DNA from: Neobacillus muris
Lineage (GTDB): Bacteria; Bacillota; Bacilli; Bacillales; Cytobacillaceae
Length of the DNA: 33,545 nucleotides
Direction: 5' to 3'
NCBI RefSeq assembly: GCF_943193175.1
Contig: NZ_CALPDF010000049.1
Location: 1-33,545 of the forward strand
Notes under the pieces: generated by a model
Told to the model about the DNA's origin: nothing
What the model saw: the letters and a program-made list of their open reading frames with translations, nothing else
Databases searched by the model: none
Shown here: piece by piece, positions 1-7,817 of the stretch
Layout: each line of letters begins with the position of its first letter
Position numbering within the stretch: position 1 is the stretch's first letter
Translations under genes and position numbers: made by a program

Positions 1-165
1 GCCATAAAGGGTTCATGACGACAAAACTAAGAGGAATCCGCCCGGAAATGTCGCCATGGCAGGTTCATGACGACAAATCCAAGAGGAATCCGCCCGGAAA
101 TGTCGCCATGAAGGGTTCATGACGACAAAACTAAGAGGAGTCCGCCCGGAAATACCGCCATAGAA
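1..165. repeat. 52-bp tandem repeat array, right end
   Basis: Three head-to-tail copies with a 52-base period start at about 10, 62 and 114, each beginning GGTTCATGACGACAAA and ending near GTCGCCAT. Bases 1-9 match the tail of a further copy, so the array continues to the left of the window. Copies differ by a few substitutions, with the last one the most diverged. Because 52 is not a multiple of three, each copy is read in a different frame, so the open frame across it is not a repeat protein. Family unknown. Confidence 0.9.
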
Positions 166-223
166 TCCGATCATCCCCATCGAGTTTGCGCCCATCCCAA
201 TCCAGGCATCTCAACAACCAGCA

Positions 224-994
224 CTACTCCTTTATTCCAATAACCCGAATCCGCTTATAATCCGCATACCAAGCCCCATTTTGATATAAAACAGGCTTCA
301 AATTGATTTCTACTTTACTAATAATAGAATCCCTGATATCCTTCGAAATCCCCTCCAACATACCGCCGCAAAACATCTTAACCCAATTACTTAACCCATC
401 ATCGCCATCCAGTTTTGTCGGTCTATCAAAATGCTGCGCAAACACAACCCGGAACCCGGCAGACTCCATTAGAGCGGAATATTCACCGATACTGGGGTAA
501 TACCATGGAAAATCCTCGGCATCATATTCCATGCCCATTTCTAAAAATTGATCCATAATCCCATCGGTAATCGCCTTTACATTTCCTTTCCCGCCGAACT
601 CCGCAACAAACCGGCCACCTTGCTTCAAAGAATCAAAAACGCAGGACAGTACCTGATCTGGACGCTTAATCCAGTGCAGCACCGCATTCGAAAACACCGC
701 ATCAAATTCTTCCTGATAAGGGAGGTCCAATGCATCTGTCACTTCAAATAAAAGTCCGGGGTACTTCTTTTGAGCTTGCGCAATCATATTTTCCGATTGG
801 TCAATCCCTGTCACATGGACCCCAAGCTGATGGAGCTGGAAGACAAGGTCCCCTGTTCCGCAGCCAAGATCAAGAATCGACTCATCCGGCTGCGGCGCTA
901 GCAATTCCACTAACCCTTTCCCAAACTTCGAAACAAAAGCATGATTGTTATCGTATAAAACGGCATTCCAGGTATCGTTCTTAAAAGACTCCAT
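224..994 (-). CDS. class I SAM-dependent methyltransferase
   Basis: A 256-residue Rossmann-fold methyltransferase. Motif I is visible as LDLGCGTG near residue 45, followed by the acidic end of strand 2 (GIDQS) and a motif IV-like segment (FDAVFSNAVLHWI). The order and spacing resemble the trans-aconitate or ubiE-like group of small-molecule methyltransferases, but the substrate cannot be read from the sequence. The start is placed at ATG 994: AAGGGG at 1003-1008 lies 8 bases upstream, while the longer GTG start at 1003 would overlap this ribosome site. It is transcribed divergently from fosB, with an AT-rich shared region between them. Cytosolic. Confident of family, not of substrate. Confidence 0.85.
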   Translation of the reverse strand: MESFKNDTWNAVLYDNNHAFVSKFGKGLVELLAPQPDESILDLGCGTGDLVFQLHQLGVHVTGIDQSENMIAQAQKKYPGLLFEVTDALDLPYQEEFDAVFSNAVLHWIKRPDQVLSCVFDSLKQGGRFVAEFGGKGNVKAITDGIMDQFLEMGMEYDAEDFPWYYPSIGEYSALMESAGFRVVFAQHFDRPTKLDGDDGLSNWVKMFCGGMLEGISKDIRDSIISKVEINLKPVLYQNGAWYADYKRIRVIGIKE

Positions 995-1077
995 CCATCG
1001 CACCCCTTAATTTTCGCAAAAGTATATAAATTTATATTATAATAGTTTCCGAAAATTACCAAGCTTGAGGTGATCTT

Positions 1078-1500
1078 ATGTCCATTAACGGAATCAATCA
1101 TTTGTTATTCTCCGTATCCAATCTGGAGCAGTCAACCCACTTCTATCAAAAGGTATTTGATGCCAAACTGCTTGTAAAAGGGAGAACGACCGCTTACTTT
1201 GACTTAAACGGATTATGGCTTGCATTAAATGAAGAAAAGCAAATCCCGCGAAAAGAAATCCATGATTCCTATACCCATATTGCTTTTTCAATCGATACTG
1301 AAGACTTTCCTAAAATGAAAGACAAACTGAAGCAGTTGAACGTGAACATTCTTCCTGGACGCGAGCGGGATGAACGGGATCAACAATCCATCTATTTCAC
1401 CGATCCAGACGGCCATAAATTTGAATTCCATACCGGCACACTGGAGGATCGCTTAGAGTACTACAGGCAAGCAAAACCGCACATGGAGTTCTATGATTAA
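1078..1500 (+). CDS. fosB: FosB metallothiol transferase (fosfomycin resistance)
   Basis: A 140-residue VOC-superfamily enzyme. FosB opens the epoxide of fosfomycin by adding bacillithiol (or cysteine) in a divalent-metal-dependent reaction. The expected metal ligands are visible as H8 (GINHLLF), H67 (SYTHIAF) and E116 (KFEFHTGT). The phosphonate and thiol site segment GRERDERD and the C-terminal EDRLEYYRQAKPHMEFY block are typical of Bacillus FosB. Length matches the family. The start has the ribosome site GAGGTGAT. A TATAAT at 1038-1043 is a candidate -10 element but no good -35 accompanies it. Chromosomal FosB is common in Bacillaceae and is intrinsic rather than acquired resistance; nothing here suggests a mobile cassette. 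Confidence 0.93.
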   Translation: MSINGINHLLFSVSNLEQSTHFYQKVFDAKLLVKGRTTAYFDLNGLWLALNEEKQIPRKEIHDSYTHIAFSIDTEDFPKMKDKLKQLNVNILPGRERDERDQQSIYFTDPDGHKFEFHTGTLEDRLEYYRQAKPHMEFYD

Positions 1501-1525
1501 CAAAAAAAACCAAACTGGCAAATCA

Positions 1526-2173
1526 TTAAAATGACTCACCGGTTTGGCTCCCAGCAACGGGCATCGTGTCCGCTAACAATTCTATATTTTTCAATACCTT
1601 GGTGCTGTAAGTAAAGTCCCCATAACAGTAAGGATAGCGGAAGTTGGTTTTATCGCCGCCGCAATTATAGCGCTGGGGATTTTTCTGTACCTGCAGCCTG
1701 GAAAATTGCTTGGCAAGTTCTTCGCTGTGTTTTCCGCCATGCTCGGCTACAAAATCGATATATCCGACGCCCATATTGTACGATTGAATAATCGTTGGAA
1801 AATCAACCTTCTTCTCATTCCCATAAGCAAGAACCCGTTGAAAATAGGAAACGCCCGCTTCAATGCTGCGAGTCGGGTCGGTAATGGCATTTCTGGCCAA
1901 ACCGGCTGACTCTGATGACTGCATCGGGTCGCCTCCCTTTCCGTGGCTTTCCTGCTGCATAATGGCCACAAGGACCGGAGTATAGCTCTCCAAATCGAAT
2001 TTTTTTAATTCTCCTTGGATAACAGGACTATATTTCATCGCTTCAGCAAAGGGACCTTCTACATCTGGCTGTGATTTTGGTTGCTGAAAATAATATTGGA
2101 TCCCTGCCAACAGGCAAAATAGCAGAATTAAACTGAAGATCGTTTTAACCTTTTTCCTTTGCTTCCGTTTCAT
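1526..2173 (-). CDS. lysozyme-like (CwlT/SLT fold) exported protein
   Basis: A 215-residue protein with a positively charged N-terminus (MKRKQRKKVK) and one hydrophobic segment at about 11-30, so it is membrane-anchored or secreted. The rest is a lysozyme-like domain of the CwlT N-terminal or phage-lysozyme type. It shows the catalytic glutamate context AIMQQESHGKGGDPMQSSES (E75 the likely acid), then IIQSYNMGVGYIDF and a C-terminal aromatic region with YPYCYGDFTYS. Predicted role: cleavage of glycan strands of peptidoglycan at the outer face of the membrane. No second endopeptidase domain follows, unlike the full-length CwlT of conjugative elements, so this is a stand-alone chromosomal form. 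The ribosome site GGGAGAG precedes the ATG. Confidence 0.8.
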   Translation of the reverse strand: MKRKQRKKVKTIFSLILLFCLLAGIQYYFQQPKSQPDVEGPFAEAMKYSPVIQGELKKFDLESYTPVLVAIMQQESHGKGGDPMQSSESAGLARNAITDPTRSIEAGVSYFQRVLAYGNEKKVDFPTIIQSYNMGVGYIDFVAEHGGKHSEELAKQFSRLQVQKNPQRYNCGGDKTNFRYPYCYGDFTYSTKVLKNIELLADTMPVAGSQTGESF

Positions 2174-2201
2174 TCTTCTCTCCCAAATTGATAAGTATAT
2201 T

Positions 2202-2651
2202 TTAGGATGCTATCTCGATCGTCTCCTGCAGCACAATCTCCACATTCCCCAGAATAGCACGGGAAATCATACAGGAAGTTTCCGCTTTTTGAGCAAGCCG
2301 GCGGGCCAATTCCACATCCTTATCACTGGCAGCGGCCTTCAACACAATATGAGGACGGTGAAAAATCTTTTTGTAGGTAAAAACACCATTAGTCACATCG
2401 ACAATGCCTTCCGATTCCATTGTTAAGCCTTCTTTATCAATCCCGCTTCGCTGCAGCATCGCTGCTAGAGTAATAATATAGCAGGTGGCCGCTGCACCAA
2501 GGAGCATTTCGTCCGGATTGGTCCCAACACCGGGTCCGTCCATTTCCGGCGGAATGGAAATCTTCGTTTTGAGATTTCCTGCTTCAATTTCCCCGACATC
2601 ATTCCGCAGCCCGGGCCAATTTGCTTTTAAATGAAATACATGCTCTGCCAA
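2202..2651 (-). CDS. OsmC/Ohr family peroxiredoxin-like protein
   Basis: An OsmC-fold protein of 149 residues, a family that reduces organic hydroperoxides with a pair of cysteines. Both redox cysteines are visible: C57 in GAAATCYIITLAAM and C127 in AETSCMISRAI. The N-terminal part has the typical IPPEMDGPGVGTNPDEMLLG block. The start is placed at TTG 2651: GGAGGG lies 7 bases upstream of it, whereas the in-frame ATG at 2666 overlaps that ribosome site and could not use it. With the TTG start the protein begins close to the beginning of the OsmC fold. It sits just upstream of, and on the same strand as, the lysozyme-like gene with a 28-base gap, so the two may be co-transcribed. Cytosolic. 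Confidence 0.88.
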   Translation of the reverse strand: MAEHVFHLKANWPGLRNDVGEIEAGNLKTKISIPPEMDGPGVGTNPDEMLLGAAATCYIITLAAMLQRSGIDKEGLTMESEGIVDVTNGVFTYKKIFHRPHIVLKAAASDKDVELARRLAQKAETSCMISRAILGNVEIVLQETIEIAS

Positions 2652-2680
2652 TCTTGTTCCCTCCATTAATGGTTTTCAAT

Positions 2681-2710
2681 TTGACTCCCACATGAATTGG
2701 AAAATATGGT
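2681..2710 (+). promoter_or_regulatory. SigA-type promoter for the VanZ gene
   Basis: TTGACT at 2681-2686 and TATGGT at 2705-2710 with an 18-base spacer, 36 bases upstream of the chosen ATG at 2746. It lies inside the longer alternative reading frame that begins at 2692, which argues for the shorter protein. Confidence 0.6.
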
Positions 2711-2745
2711 ATGGTAAAGGTACATATGTCCAGTGGAGTAGTGAA

Positions 2746-3219
2746 ATGAATTTTTTTAAAAAAATTACCTTGTTTGTGATCCTTTGTTTCTATCTAGCCA
2801 TTTTGACAAAAATGGTGCTGTTTAAATATATCCCGCTATCGGAAATCATTCATCATTTTAACTTTAGCAATCATCCATATTTCTGGCGCTCTAATAATTT
2901 TGTTCCATTTAAAACGATTAATTTTTATTTGTACCTAGACAACGTCAATTTGGATATCCGGATTAAGAATTTAGCCGGGAACGTCATCGGATTTATCCCG
3001 TTTGGTTTCATCTTACCATTGATCGTGAAAAAGTTTCAAAGTCTTAGATTGGTTACAGCCGCTACTTTTACTTTAAGCCTGACATTTGAAATCCTGCAGC
3101 TTTTATTTGAATTTGGGAGCTTTGATGTCGATGATTTAATTTTAAATACGCTTGGAGGAATCTTGGGCTTTCTTCCATTTAAACTGGCCAGGTTGATCCT
3201 GCAACGCAAAAAAACATAG
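2746..3219 (+). CDS. VanZ family membrane protein
   Basis: A 157-residue membrane protein of the VanZ family (named after the teicoplanin-resistance accessory protein; most chromosomal members have no proven function). Four hydrophobic segments are visible: residues 7-25, about 70-95 (NVIGFIPFGFILPLIV), 100-118 and 130-150. The family signature N-x-x-x-F-x-P-F-G is clear (NVIGFIPFGF), as is the later EILQLLFEFGSFDVDDLILNT block. The start at 2746 is preceded by GTGGAG at a good distance and places the first charged residues directly before helix 1. Single gene, probably monocistronic. Low GC compared with gatCAB downstream, but not strongly so. Confidence 0.85.
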   Translation: MNFFKKITLFVILCFYLAILTKMVLFKYIPLSEIIHHFNFSNHPYFWRSNNFVPFKTINFYLYLDNVNLDIRIKNLAGNVIGFIPFGFILPLIVKKFQSLRLVTAATFTLSLTFEILQLLFEFGSFDVDDLILNTLGGILGFLPFKLARLILQRKKT

Positions 3220-3299
3220 TGGACTGAAAAATGGCGGCTCTTTTCTTAAAGGACTGCCTATTTTTGATTCCAAACTTGTCCATACTGGAGGAGTAATCA

Positions 3300-3329
3300 T
3301 TGCGGTAAAGCGGAAAAGTTTGGTATTAT
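3300..3329 (+). promoter_or_regulatory. candidate SigA promoter for gatCAB
   Basis: TTGCGG at 3300-3305 and TATTAT at 3324-3329 with an 18-base spacer, 36 bases upstream of the gatC start. The -35 match is moderate, the -10 good. Confidence 0.45.
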
Positions 3330-3365
3330 CAATATTATGAATATGGACGAACGGAGGTCACAGGA

Positions 3366-3659
3366 ATGTCACGAATTTCAACCGATCAGGTCAAATACGT
3401 TGCCAATCTGGCGCGATTAGCGATAACCGAAGAAGAGGCAGAAATGTTTACCAAGCAGCTGGATGAGATGATCACATTTGCTGAGCAGTTAAACGAATTG
3501 GATACCGAAAATGTACCACCTACATACCATGTGCTGGACATGAAAAATGTCCTGCGCGACGATGTGCCAAAGCCAGGGCTGCCGCGTGAAGAAGTGTTAA
3601 AAAATGCCCCGGACCATCAAGACGGGCAATTTAAAGTGCCAGCCATATTAGGGGAGTAA
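3366..3659 (+). CDS. gatC: Asp-tRNA(Asn)/Glu-tRNA(Gln) amidotransferase subunit C
   Basis: A 97-residue GatC, the small linker subunit that wraps around GatA and holds the GatAB dimer together. It has the family N-terminus (ISTDQVKYVANLARLAITEEE) and the C-terminal LRDDVPKPGLPREEVLKNAPD segment that threads across the subunits. Length is normal for Bacillus (96 residues). AGGAGGTC-like ribosome site (GGAGGT at 3354-3359) precedes the ATG. It is the first gene of the gatCAB operon, with a 14-base gap to gatA. Together the three subunits convert mischarged Glu-tRNA(Gln) to Gln-tRNA(Gln), essential in Bacillus, which lacks glutaminyl-tRNA synthetase. Confidence 0.97.
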   Translation: MSRISTDQVKYVANLARLAITEEEAEMFTKQLDEMITFAEQLNELDTENVPPTYHVLDMKNVLRDDVPKPGLPREEVLKNAPDHQDGQFKVPAILGE

Positions 3660-3673
3660 GAGGAGGATTAACT

Positions 3674-5131
3674 GTGGGTTTATTTGATTATAAAGTTTCC
3701 GACCTTCATGAACTCTTGCAAAAAAAAGAACTGAAGGTTTCGGAGCTTGTTGACGAATCGTATAAGCGCATCCAGGATGTCGAGGACCAGGTCCAAGCAT
3801 TTTTAACACTGGATGAAGAAAGAGCACGCCAAACAGCGAGAGCTCTCGATGACAAACTTAGCACAGACGCCAATGCCGGATTGTTGTTTGGTATGCCAAT
3901 TGGCATAAAAGATAACCTTGTAACCAAAGGTTTGCGGACAACCTGTGCCAGCAAGATTCTAGAAAACTTTGACCCAATCTATGACGCTGCTGTTGTCCAA
4001 AAACTGCAGCAGGCAGAGACAATCACAATTGGCAAATTAAATATGGACGAGTTTGCGATGGGTTCCTCCAATGAAAACTCGCGGTTCCAAAAAACACGGA
4101 ATCCATGGAAGTTAGACCGTGTGCCAGGCGGTTCTTCCGGCGGCTCGGCAGCAGCCGTTGCCGCAGGTGAGGTGCTCTTTTCCCTTGGATCAGATACAGG
4201 GGGCTCCATCCGCCAGCCGGCAGCGTTCTGCGGTGTGGTCGGACTAAAGCCAACCTACGGCCGCGTATCACGGTTCGGGCTTGTGGCCTTCGCATCCTCC
4301 TTGGATCAAATCGGGCCAATCACCCGGACGGTTGAGGACAATGCCTATTTGCTCCAAGCGATTTCAGGATTAGATCCGATGGATTCCACATCGGCCAATG
4401 TCGAAGTTCCTAACTTTGCGGAGGCATTAACTGGTGATGTGAATGGTTTAAAAATTGCCGTGCCAAAAGAATATCTTGGTGAAGGGGTCAGCGAATCAGC
4501 ACGCCAATCGGTGCTTGATGCCTTGAAAGTGCTGGAAGGACTTGGCGCTGTTTGGGAAGAGGTTTCCCTCCCGCACTCCAAATATGCTTTAGCTGCCTAT
4601 TACCTGTTATCTTCATCAGAAGCTTCCGCTAACCTGGCCCGTTTTGACGGTGTCCGCTATGGCTACCGGGCGCAGGATGCTGAGAACTTGCTGGATTTAT
4701 ACAAAAAGACGAGAGCAGAAGGCTTCGGTGACGAGGTTAAACGCCGGATTATGCTGGGAACCTTTGCGCTAAGCTCTGGTTATTATGATGCTTACTATAA
4801 AAAAGCACAAAAGGTTCGTACGCTTATTAAGCGAGACTTTGAAAATGTGTTGGAAAATTATGATGTGATTATCGGACCAACCACGCCAACACCTGCGTTT
4901 AAAATTGGCGAAAACATCGATGACCCGATGACGATGTATGCCAATGATATTTTAACGATTCCAGTCAACCTTGCCGGGGTACCAGGAATCTCGATTCCAT
5001 GCGGCTTTGACAATGGACTGCCATTGGGCTTGCAGATTATCGGCAAACATTTTGATGAAGCGACGATTTACCGTGTGGCACACGCTTTCGAGCAAGCCAC
5101 AGACTACCATAAACAGAAGCCGCAATTGTAG
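3674..5131 (+). CDS. gatA: Glu-tRNA(Gln) amidotransferase subunit A (glutaminase)
   Basis: A 485-residue amidase-signature enzyme, exactly the length of Bacillus GatA. It hydrolyses glutamine and passes ammonia through a channel to GatB. The catalytic Ser-cisSer-Lys triad is at the canonical positions: K79 (MPIGIKDN), S154 (PGGSSGGSAAA) and S178 (SDTGGSIRQPA). The start is GTG at 3674, with AGGAGGATT 8 bases upstream. The gene ends 12 bases before the gatB ATG, so translation is probably coupled. No sign of damage. Confidence 0.98.
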   Translation: MGLFDYKVSDLHELLQKKELKVSELVDESYKRIQDVEDQVQAFLTLDEERARQTARALDDKLSTDANAGLLFGMPIGIKDNLVTKGLRTTCASKILENFDPIYDAAVVQKLQQAETITIGKLNMDEFAMGSSNENSRFQKTRNPWKLDRVPGGSSGGSAAAVAAGEVLFSLGSDTGGSIRQPAAFCGVVGLKPTYGRVSRFGLVAFASSLDQIGPITRTVEDNAYLLQAISGLDPMDSTSANVEVPNFAEALTGDVNGLKIAVPKEYLGEGVSESARQSVLDALKVLEGLGAVWEEVSLPHSKYALAAYYLLSSSEASANLARFDGVRYGYRAQDAENLLDLYKKTRAEGFGDEVKRRIMLGTFALSSGYYDAYYKKAQKVRTLIKRDFENVLENYDVIIGPTTPTPAFKIGENIDDPMTMYANDILTIPVNLAGVPGISIPCGFDNGLPLGLQIIGKHFDEATIYRVAHAFEQATDYHKQKPQL

Positions 5132-5143
5132 GGGGTGAACAGA

Positions 5144-6571
5144 ATGGAATTTGAAACAGTCATCGGACTAGAAGTCCACGTCGAACTAAAAACAGAATCG
5201 AAAATCTTCTCATCCAGCCCGAATCACTTTGGAGCCGAACCAAACGCCAATACAACCGTAATCGATCTTGGTTATCCTGGAGTGCTGCCAGTTTTGAACA
5301 GAAAAGCTGTTGATTTTGGGATGAAGGCGGCTATGGCCTTGAACTGTGAGATTGCCACTCACACCAAGTTTGACCGGAAGAATTATTTTTACCCGGATAA
5401 CCCGAAGGCTTACCAAATTTCGCAATTTGACCAGCCAATCGGCGAGCATGGCTGGATTGAGATTGAAGTAAATGGCTATACGAAAAAAATCGGCATTACC
5501 AGGATCCATCTGGAAGAGGATGCTGGGAAGCTGAATCATGGTAATGGTTATTCATTGGTCGATTTTAACCGCCAGGGCACACCGTTAATTGAAATCGTGT
5601 CCGAGCCGGATATCCGCACCCCTGATGAGGCTTATGCCTATTTGGAAAAATTAAAGTCCATCATCCAATACACGGGAGTTTCCGACTGTAAGATGGAAGA
5701 GGGGTCGCTGCGCTGCGATGCCAATATTTCCATCCGCCCAGCAGGACAGGAAGAGTTCGGCACTAAGACAGAATTGAAAAACTTGAACTCGTTCAACTTT
5801 GTCCGTAAAGGATTGGAGTACGAGGAAAAACGCCAGCGGGAAGTCGTTTCTGCCGGAGGAAAAATTGAGCAGGAAACGCGCCGGTTTGATGAGGCAACCG
5901 GTACGACAATCTTGATGCGTGTTAAGGAAGGCTCAGATGATTACCGCTACTTCCCAGAACCGGACCTGCTCGAGTTATATATCGATGAGGACTGGAAAGA
6001 ACGGATCCGTGCTGAAATTCCGGAGCTTCCGGATGAGCGGCAAAAACGCTATGTGGAAGAACTCGGCCTGCCGGTTTATGACGCGAAGGTTCTCACAGTT
6101 ACGAAGGAAATGGCTGATTTCTTTGAAGCCGCTGTCCATGCAGGTGCGGATGCGAAGCAGGCGTCTAACTGGATTATGGGGGAAGTATCTGGCTACTTGA
6201 ATGCGGAAGGCAAAGAACTGGATCAAGTTCCGCTGACTCCAGAGGGCCTTGCAGGCATGATCAAACTGATTGAGAATGGCACGATTTCTTCCAAAATCGC
6301 CAAGACTGTATTCAAAGAATTAATTGAAAACGGCGGCGATGCCGAGCAAATCGTCAAGGACAAGGGGCTTGTGCAAATTTCCGATGAGGGAACATTGCTC
6401 AAAATTATTGGCGAGGTACTCGATAACAATCCCAAATCAATTGAGGACTTTAAAGGCGGAAAAGCTAAAGCAACTGGCTTCTTAGTCGGCCAGATTATGA
6501 AAGCCACTAAAGGACAGGCTAACCCGCAAATGGTGAATCAATTGTTACAGCAAGAATTGCAAAAACGCTAA
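5144..6571 (+). CDS. gatB: Asp/Glu-tRNA amidotransferase subunit B
   Basis: A 475-residue GatB, the subunit that phosphorylates the misacylated tRNA and transfers ammonia to it. The N-terminus FETVIGLEVHVELKTESK and the block DFNRQGTPLIEIVSEPD are diagnostic, and the C-terminal 150 residues form the helical YqeY-like tRNA-binding tail (GKAKATGFLVGQIMKATKG near the end). The start is taken as ATG 5144, with GGGGGTG at the correct distance. An in-frame GTG at 5135 lies inside that ribosome site and is rejected. Last gene of gatCAB, directly followed by a strong terminator. Confidence 0.97.
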   Translation: MEFETVIGLEVHVELKTESKIFSSSPNHFGAEPNANTTVIDLGYPGVLPVLNRKAVDFGMKAAMALNCEIATHTKFDRKNYFYPDNPKAYQISQFDQPIGEHGWIEIEVNGYTKKIGITRIHLEEDAGKLNHGNGYSLVDFNRQGTPLIEIVSEPDIRTPDEAYAYLEKLKSIIQYTGVSDCKMEEGSLRCDANISIRPAGQEEFGTKTELKNLNSFNFVRKGLEYEEKRQREVVSAGGKIEQETRRFDEATGTTILMRVKEGSDDYRYFPEPDLLELYIDEDWKERIRAEIPELPDERQKRYVEELGLPVYDAKVLTVTKEMADFFEAAVHAGADAKQASNWIMGEVSGYLNAEGKELDQVPLTPEGLAGMIKLIENGTISSKIAKTVFKELIENGGDAEQIVKDKGLVQISDEGTLLKIIGEVLDNNPKSIEDFKGGKAKATGFLVGQIMKATKGQANPQMVNQLLQQELQKR

Positions 6572-6576
6572 AAATG

Positions 6577-6608
6577 AACTGGCAGAATCGCTTCTGCCAG
6601 TTTTTTTG
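6577..6608 (+). terminator. Rho-independent terminator of gatCAB
   Basis: Perfect 11-bp stem (6577-6587 with 6592-6602), four-base loop TCGC, then a run of T immediately after the gatB stop. Confidence 0.92.
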
Positions 6609-6721
6609 TCGAGTGAAATTTCGACTTTTATTGTCCCCATTTCCCGGGAAAACCCTTTATCCGCCAAAACGGAAAGGCTTATTAATCAAATGTTTAATTA
6701 GGCTCGAATAGAAAAAGGAAT

Positions 6722-6755
6722 TGTCGAAAGAAGGGAAGACCTCCTTGTTTCGACA
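6722..6755 (+). promoter_or_regulatory. imperfect 15-bp hairpin in a leader region
   Basis: TGTCGAAA (6722-6729) pairs with TTTCGACA (6748-6755), and the inner AAGG and CCTT extend the stem around the loop AGAC with two or three mismatches. No T tract follows, so it is not a simple terminator. It covers the probable ribosome site and TTG start of the small broken gene at 6745. Confidence 0.5.
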
Positions 6756-7037
6756 TGATTTACTATCATCACCATCAGCCGCCGACAAGTTTCACATGAA
6801 ACATTTTGATAGAATCCAGTTATTCAATGCAAAGAAAGCAAATTTAAACAAACGTTTGATTGAAAAAATGCGAGAGGCAGAGAGGCAATAGGATCCGATG
6901 AAGAGGCTCCCCCTGATTTTTTTATTCAGCATGATTCAGAAGAAATCTTCGAAACCGGCATCCTATGCCGGGATATGGTACGATTATCTCAAGATTTACT
7001 GAAAGAAGGAGAACACGGGGAGGCAGAAAATGGATAA
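6745..7037 (+). pseudogene. frameshifted small gene upstream of the SE1832-family gene
   Basis: Two adjoining frames look like one small hydrophilic protein broken by a single-base shift. The first runs from a possible TTG start at 6745 (AAGGGA upstream) to a TAG at 6889-6891 and includes KHFDRIQLFNAKKANLNKRL and EKMREAERQ. The second is open from 6864 to the TAA at 7035-7037 and reads DEEAPPDFFIQHDSEEIFE then CRDMVRLSQDLLKEGE. The two frames meet at about 6885-6892. The second frame overlaps the start of the next gene by 8 bases, an arrangement typical of translational coupling, which supports it being genuine coding sequence. Function unknown. A sequencing error is possible, and so is two separate short ORFs. 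Confidence 0.4.
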
Positions 7038-7212
7038 AAAAGAGTTGGAGTATCAAATTTTGGAGCTAAAGGATGAATACTTGCAGCTTCAGCATAACCT
7101 TGAAAAAATGGAGCTCGTTAAAGGAAACCTTGCTCCGCTGGAAAAACGGCTGGCTGAAATTGAAGAGGAATTGAGTGTTTTAAATCAAAAATTACGAGAA
7201 TGGCAGAGGTAA
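7030..7212 (+). CDS. SE1832 family small coiled-coil protein
   Basis: A 60-residue, highly charged, almost entirely helical protein with heptad-like leucine spacing (LEYQILELKDEYLQLQ, then EKRLAEIEEEL). It matches the short Firmicutes family called SE1832, of unknown function, probably a dimeric coiled coil in the cytosol. GGGGAGG precedes the ATG. The upstream broken frame overlaps its start by 8 bases, so it may once have been translated by coupling. Followed directly by a terminator. Confidence 0.75.
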   Translation: MDKKELEYQILELKDEYLQLQHNLEKMELVKGNLAPLEKRLAEIEEELSVLNQKLREWQR

Positions 7213-7218
7213 TAAATA

Positions 7219-7250
7219 AAAAAAGGTTATCTAGCAGGATAACCTTTTTT
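7219..7250. terminator. bidirectional Rho-independent terminator
   Basis: GGTTATC (7225-7231) pairs with GATAACC (7238-7244), flanked by an A6 run on the left and T6 on the right. It ends the SE1832 gene on the plus strand and the converging VOC gene on the minus strand. Confidence 0.88.
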
Positions 7251-7267
7251 AACCATCCTTTTTTTAG

Positions 7268-7699
7268 TTAAAAAGAAATCATTGCGCCTCGTTCATCAAA
7301 TACAGCATCGGGATTCCAGGCTGCTTCCCAAAGATTGTTTTCAGGGTCGGCAAAATAAGCGGTCCGCCCGCCCCAAAAGGCATCACTGGGCTCACGAAGA
7401 ATCCTGGCCCCGGCTTTCCGAATTTGTTCTATGATTGCATCCACCTGCTTTGGTTCATCAACATTAATAGCAAAAGTGACCGGCCGATAAGTTTCCGGTG
7501 ATACGGTCAGCTCCACACCAGCTTCCTTCGCTAACTCTTCAACAGGAAACAGAGATAGAATGACCCCGGCTGTTTTAAAAACAGCATAGCTGTCAGAACT
7601 GAATTCTGTTTCTTCCCATCCTATCGATTGATAAAAAGATCTTAATAGCGGTAAGTTGTAAGCTCCTATTGTCAGCAGACTAACCCTTTGCGGTACCAT
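7268..7699 (-). CDS. VOC (glyoxalase/bleomycin-resistance fold) family protein
   Basis: A 143-residue two-module beta-alpha-beta-beta-beta protein. The two halves can be seen: ISL-type strand then LLRSFYQSIGWEE (module 1) and PVTFAINVDEPKQVDAIIEQ with WGGRTAYFADPENNLWEAAWNP (module 2). The second-module DP-(D/E)-N-x-(W)E motif is the usual place of a metal-binding glutamate, but the first-module ligand is not obvious, so it may be a binding protein rather than an enzyme. It is transcribed divergently from the remains of a MocR-type regulator with a palindrome between them, which suggests it was once that regulator's target. Substrate unknown. A G-rich ribosome site precedes the ATG. Confidence 0.8.
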   Translation of the reverse strand: MVPQRVSLLTIGAYNLPLLRSFYQSIGWEETEFSSDSYAVFKTAGVILSLFPVEELAKEAGVELTVSPETYRPVTFAINVDEPKQVDAIIEQIRKAGARILREPSDAFWGGRTAYFADPENNLWEAAWNPDAVFDERGAMISF

Positions 7700-7779
7700 T
7701 TCGCATCCCCCCCAAATGTGCTATCGAATCTATTCTTCAAACACCATTTCTTTTCCTCCTGAATCAAAAAAAGTTACAA

Positions 7780-7798
7780 TAATGAAGAGACTTCATTA
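7780..7798. promoter_or_regulatory. 8-bp-arm palindrome, candidate operator
   Basis: TAATGAAG-AGA-CTTCATTA is a perfect inverted repeat with a three-base centre, sitting between the divergent VOC gene and the wrecked regulator, about 80 bases from the VOC start. Position and symmetry fit an operator of the lost regulator; this is inference. Confidence 0.45.
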
Positions 7799-7817
7799 AT
7801 TCCAAGGAATGCTGCTA

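Noticed and set aside
1..165. CRISPR array
   Set aside because: The units are continuous tandem copies without unique spacers and there are no cas genes.
13..195. 60-residue open frame over the tandem repeats
   Set aside because: The 52-base period shifts frame at each copy and there is no ribosome site; open by chance.
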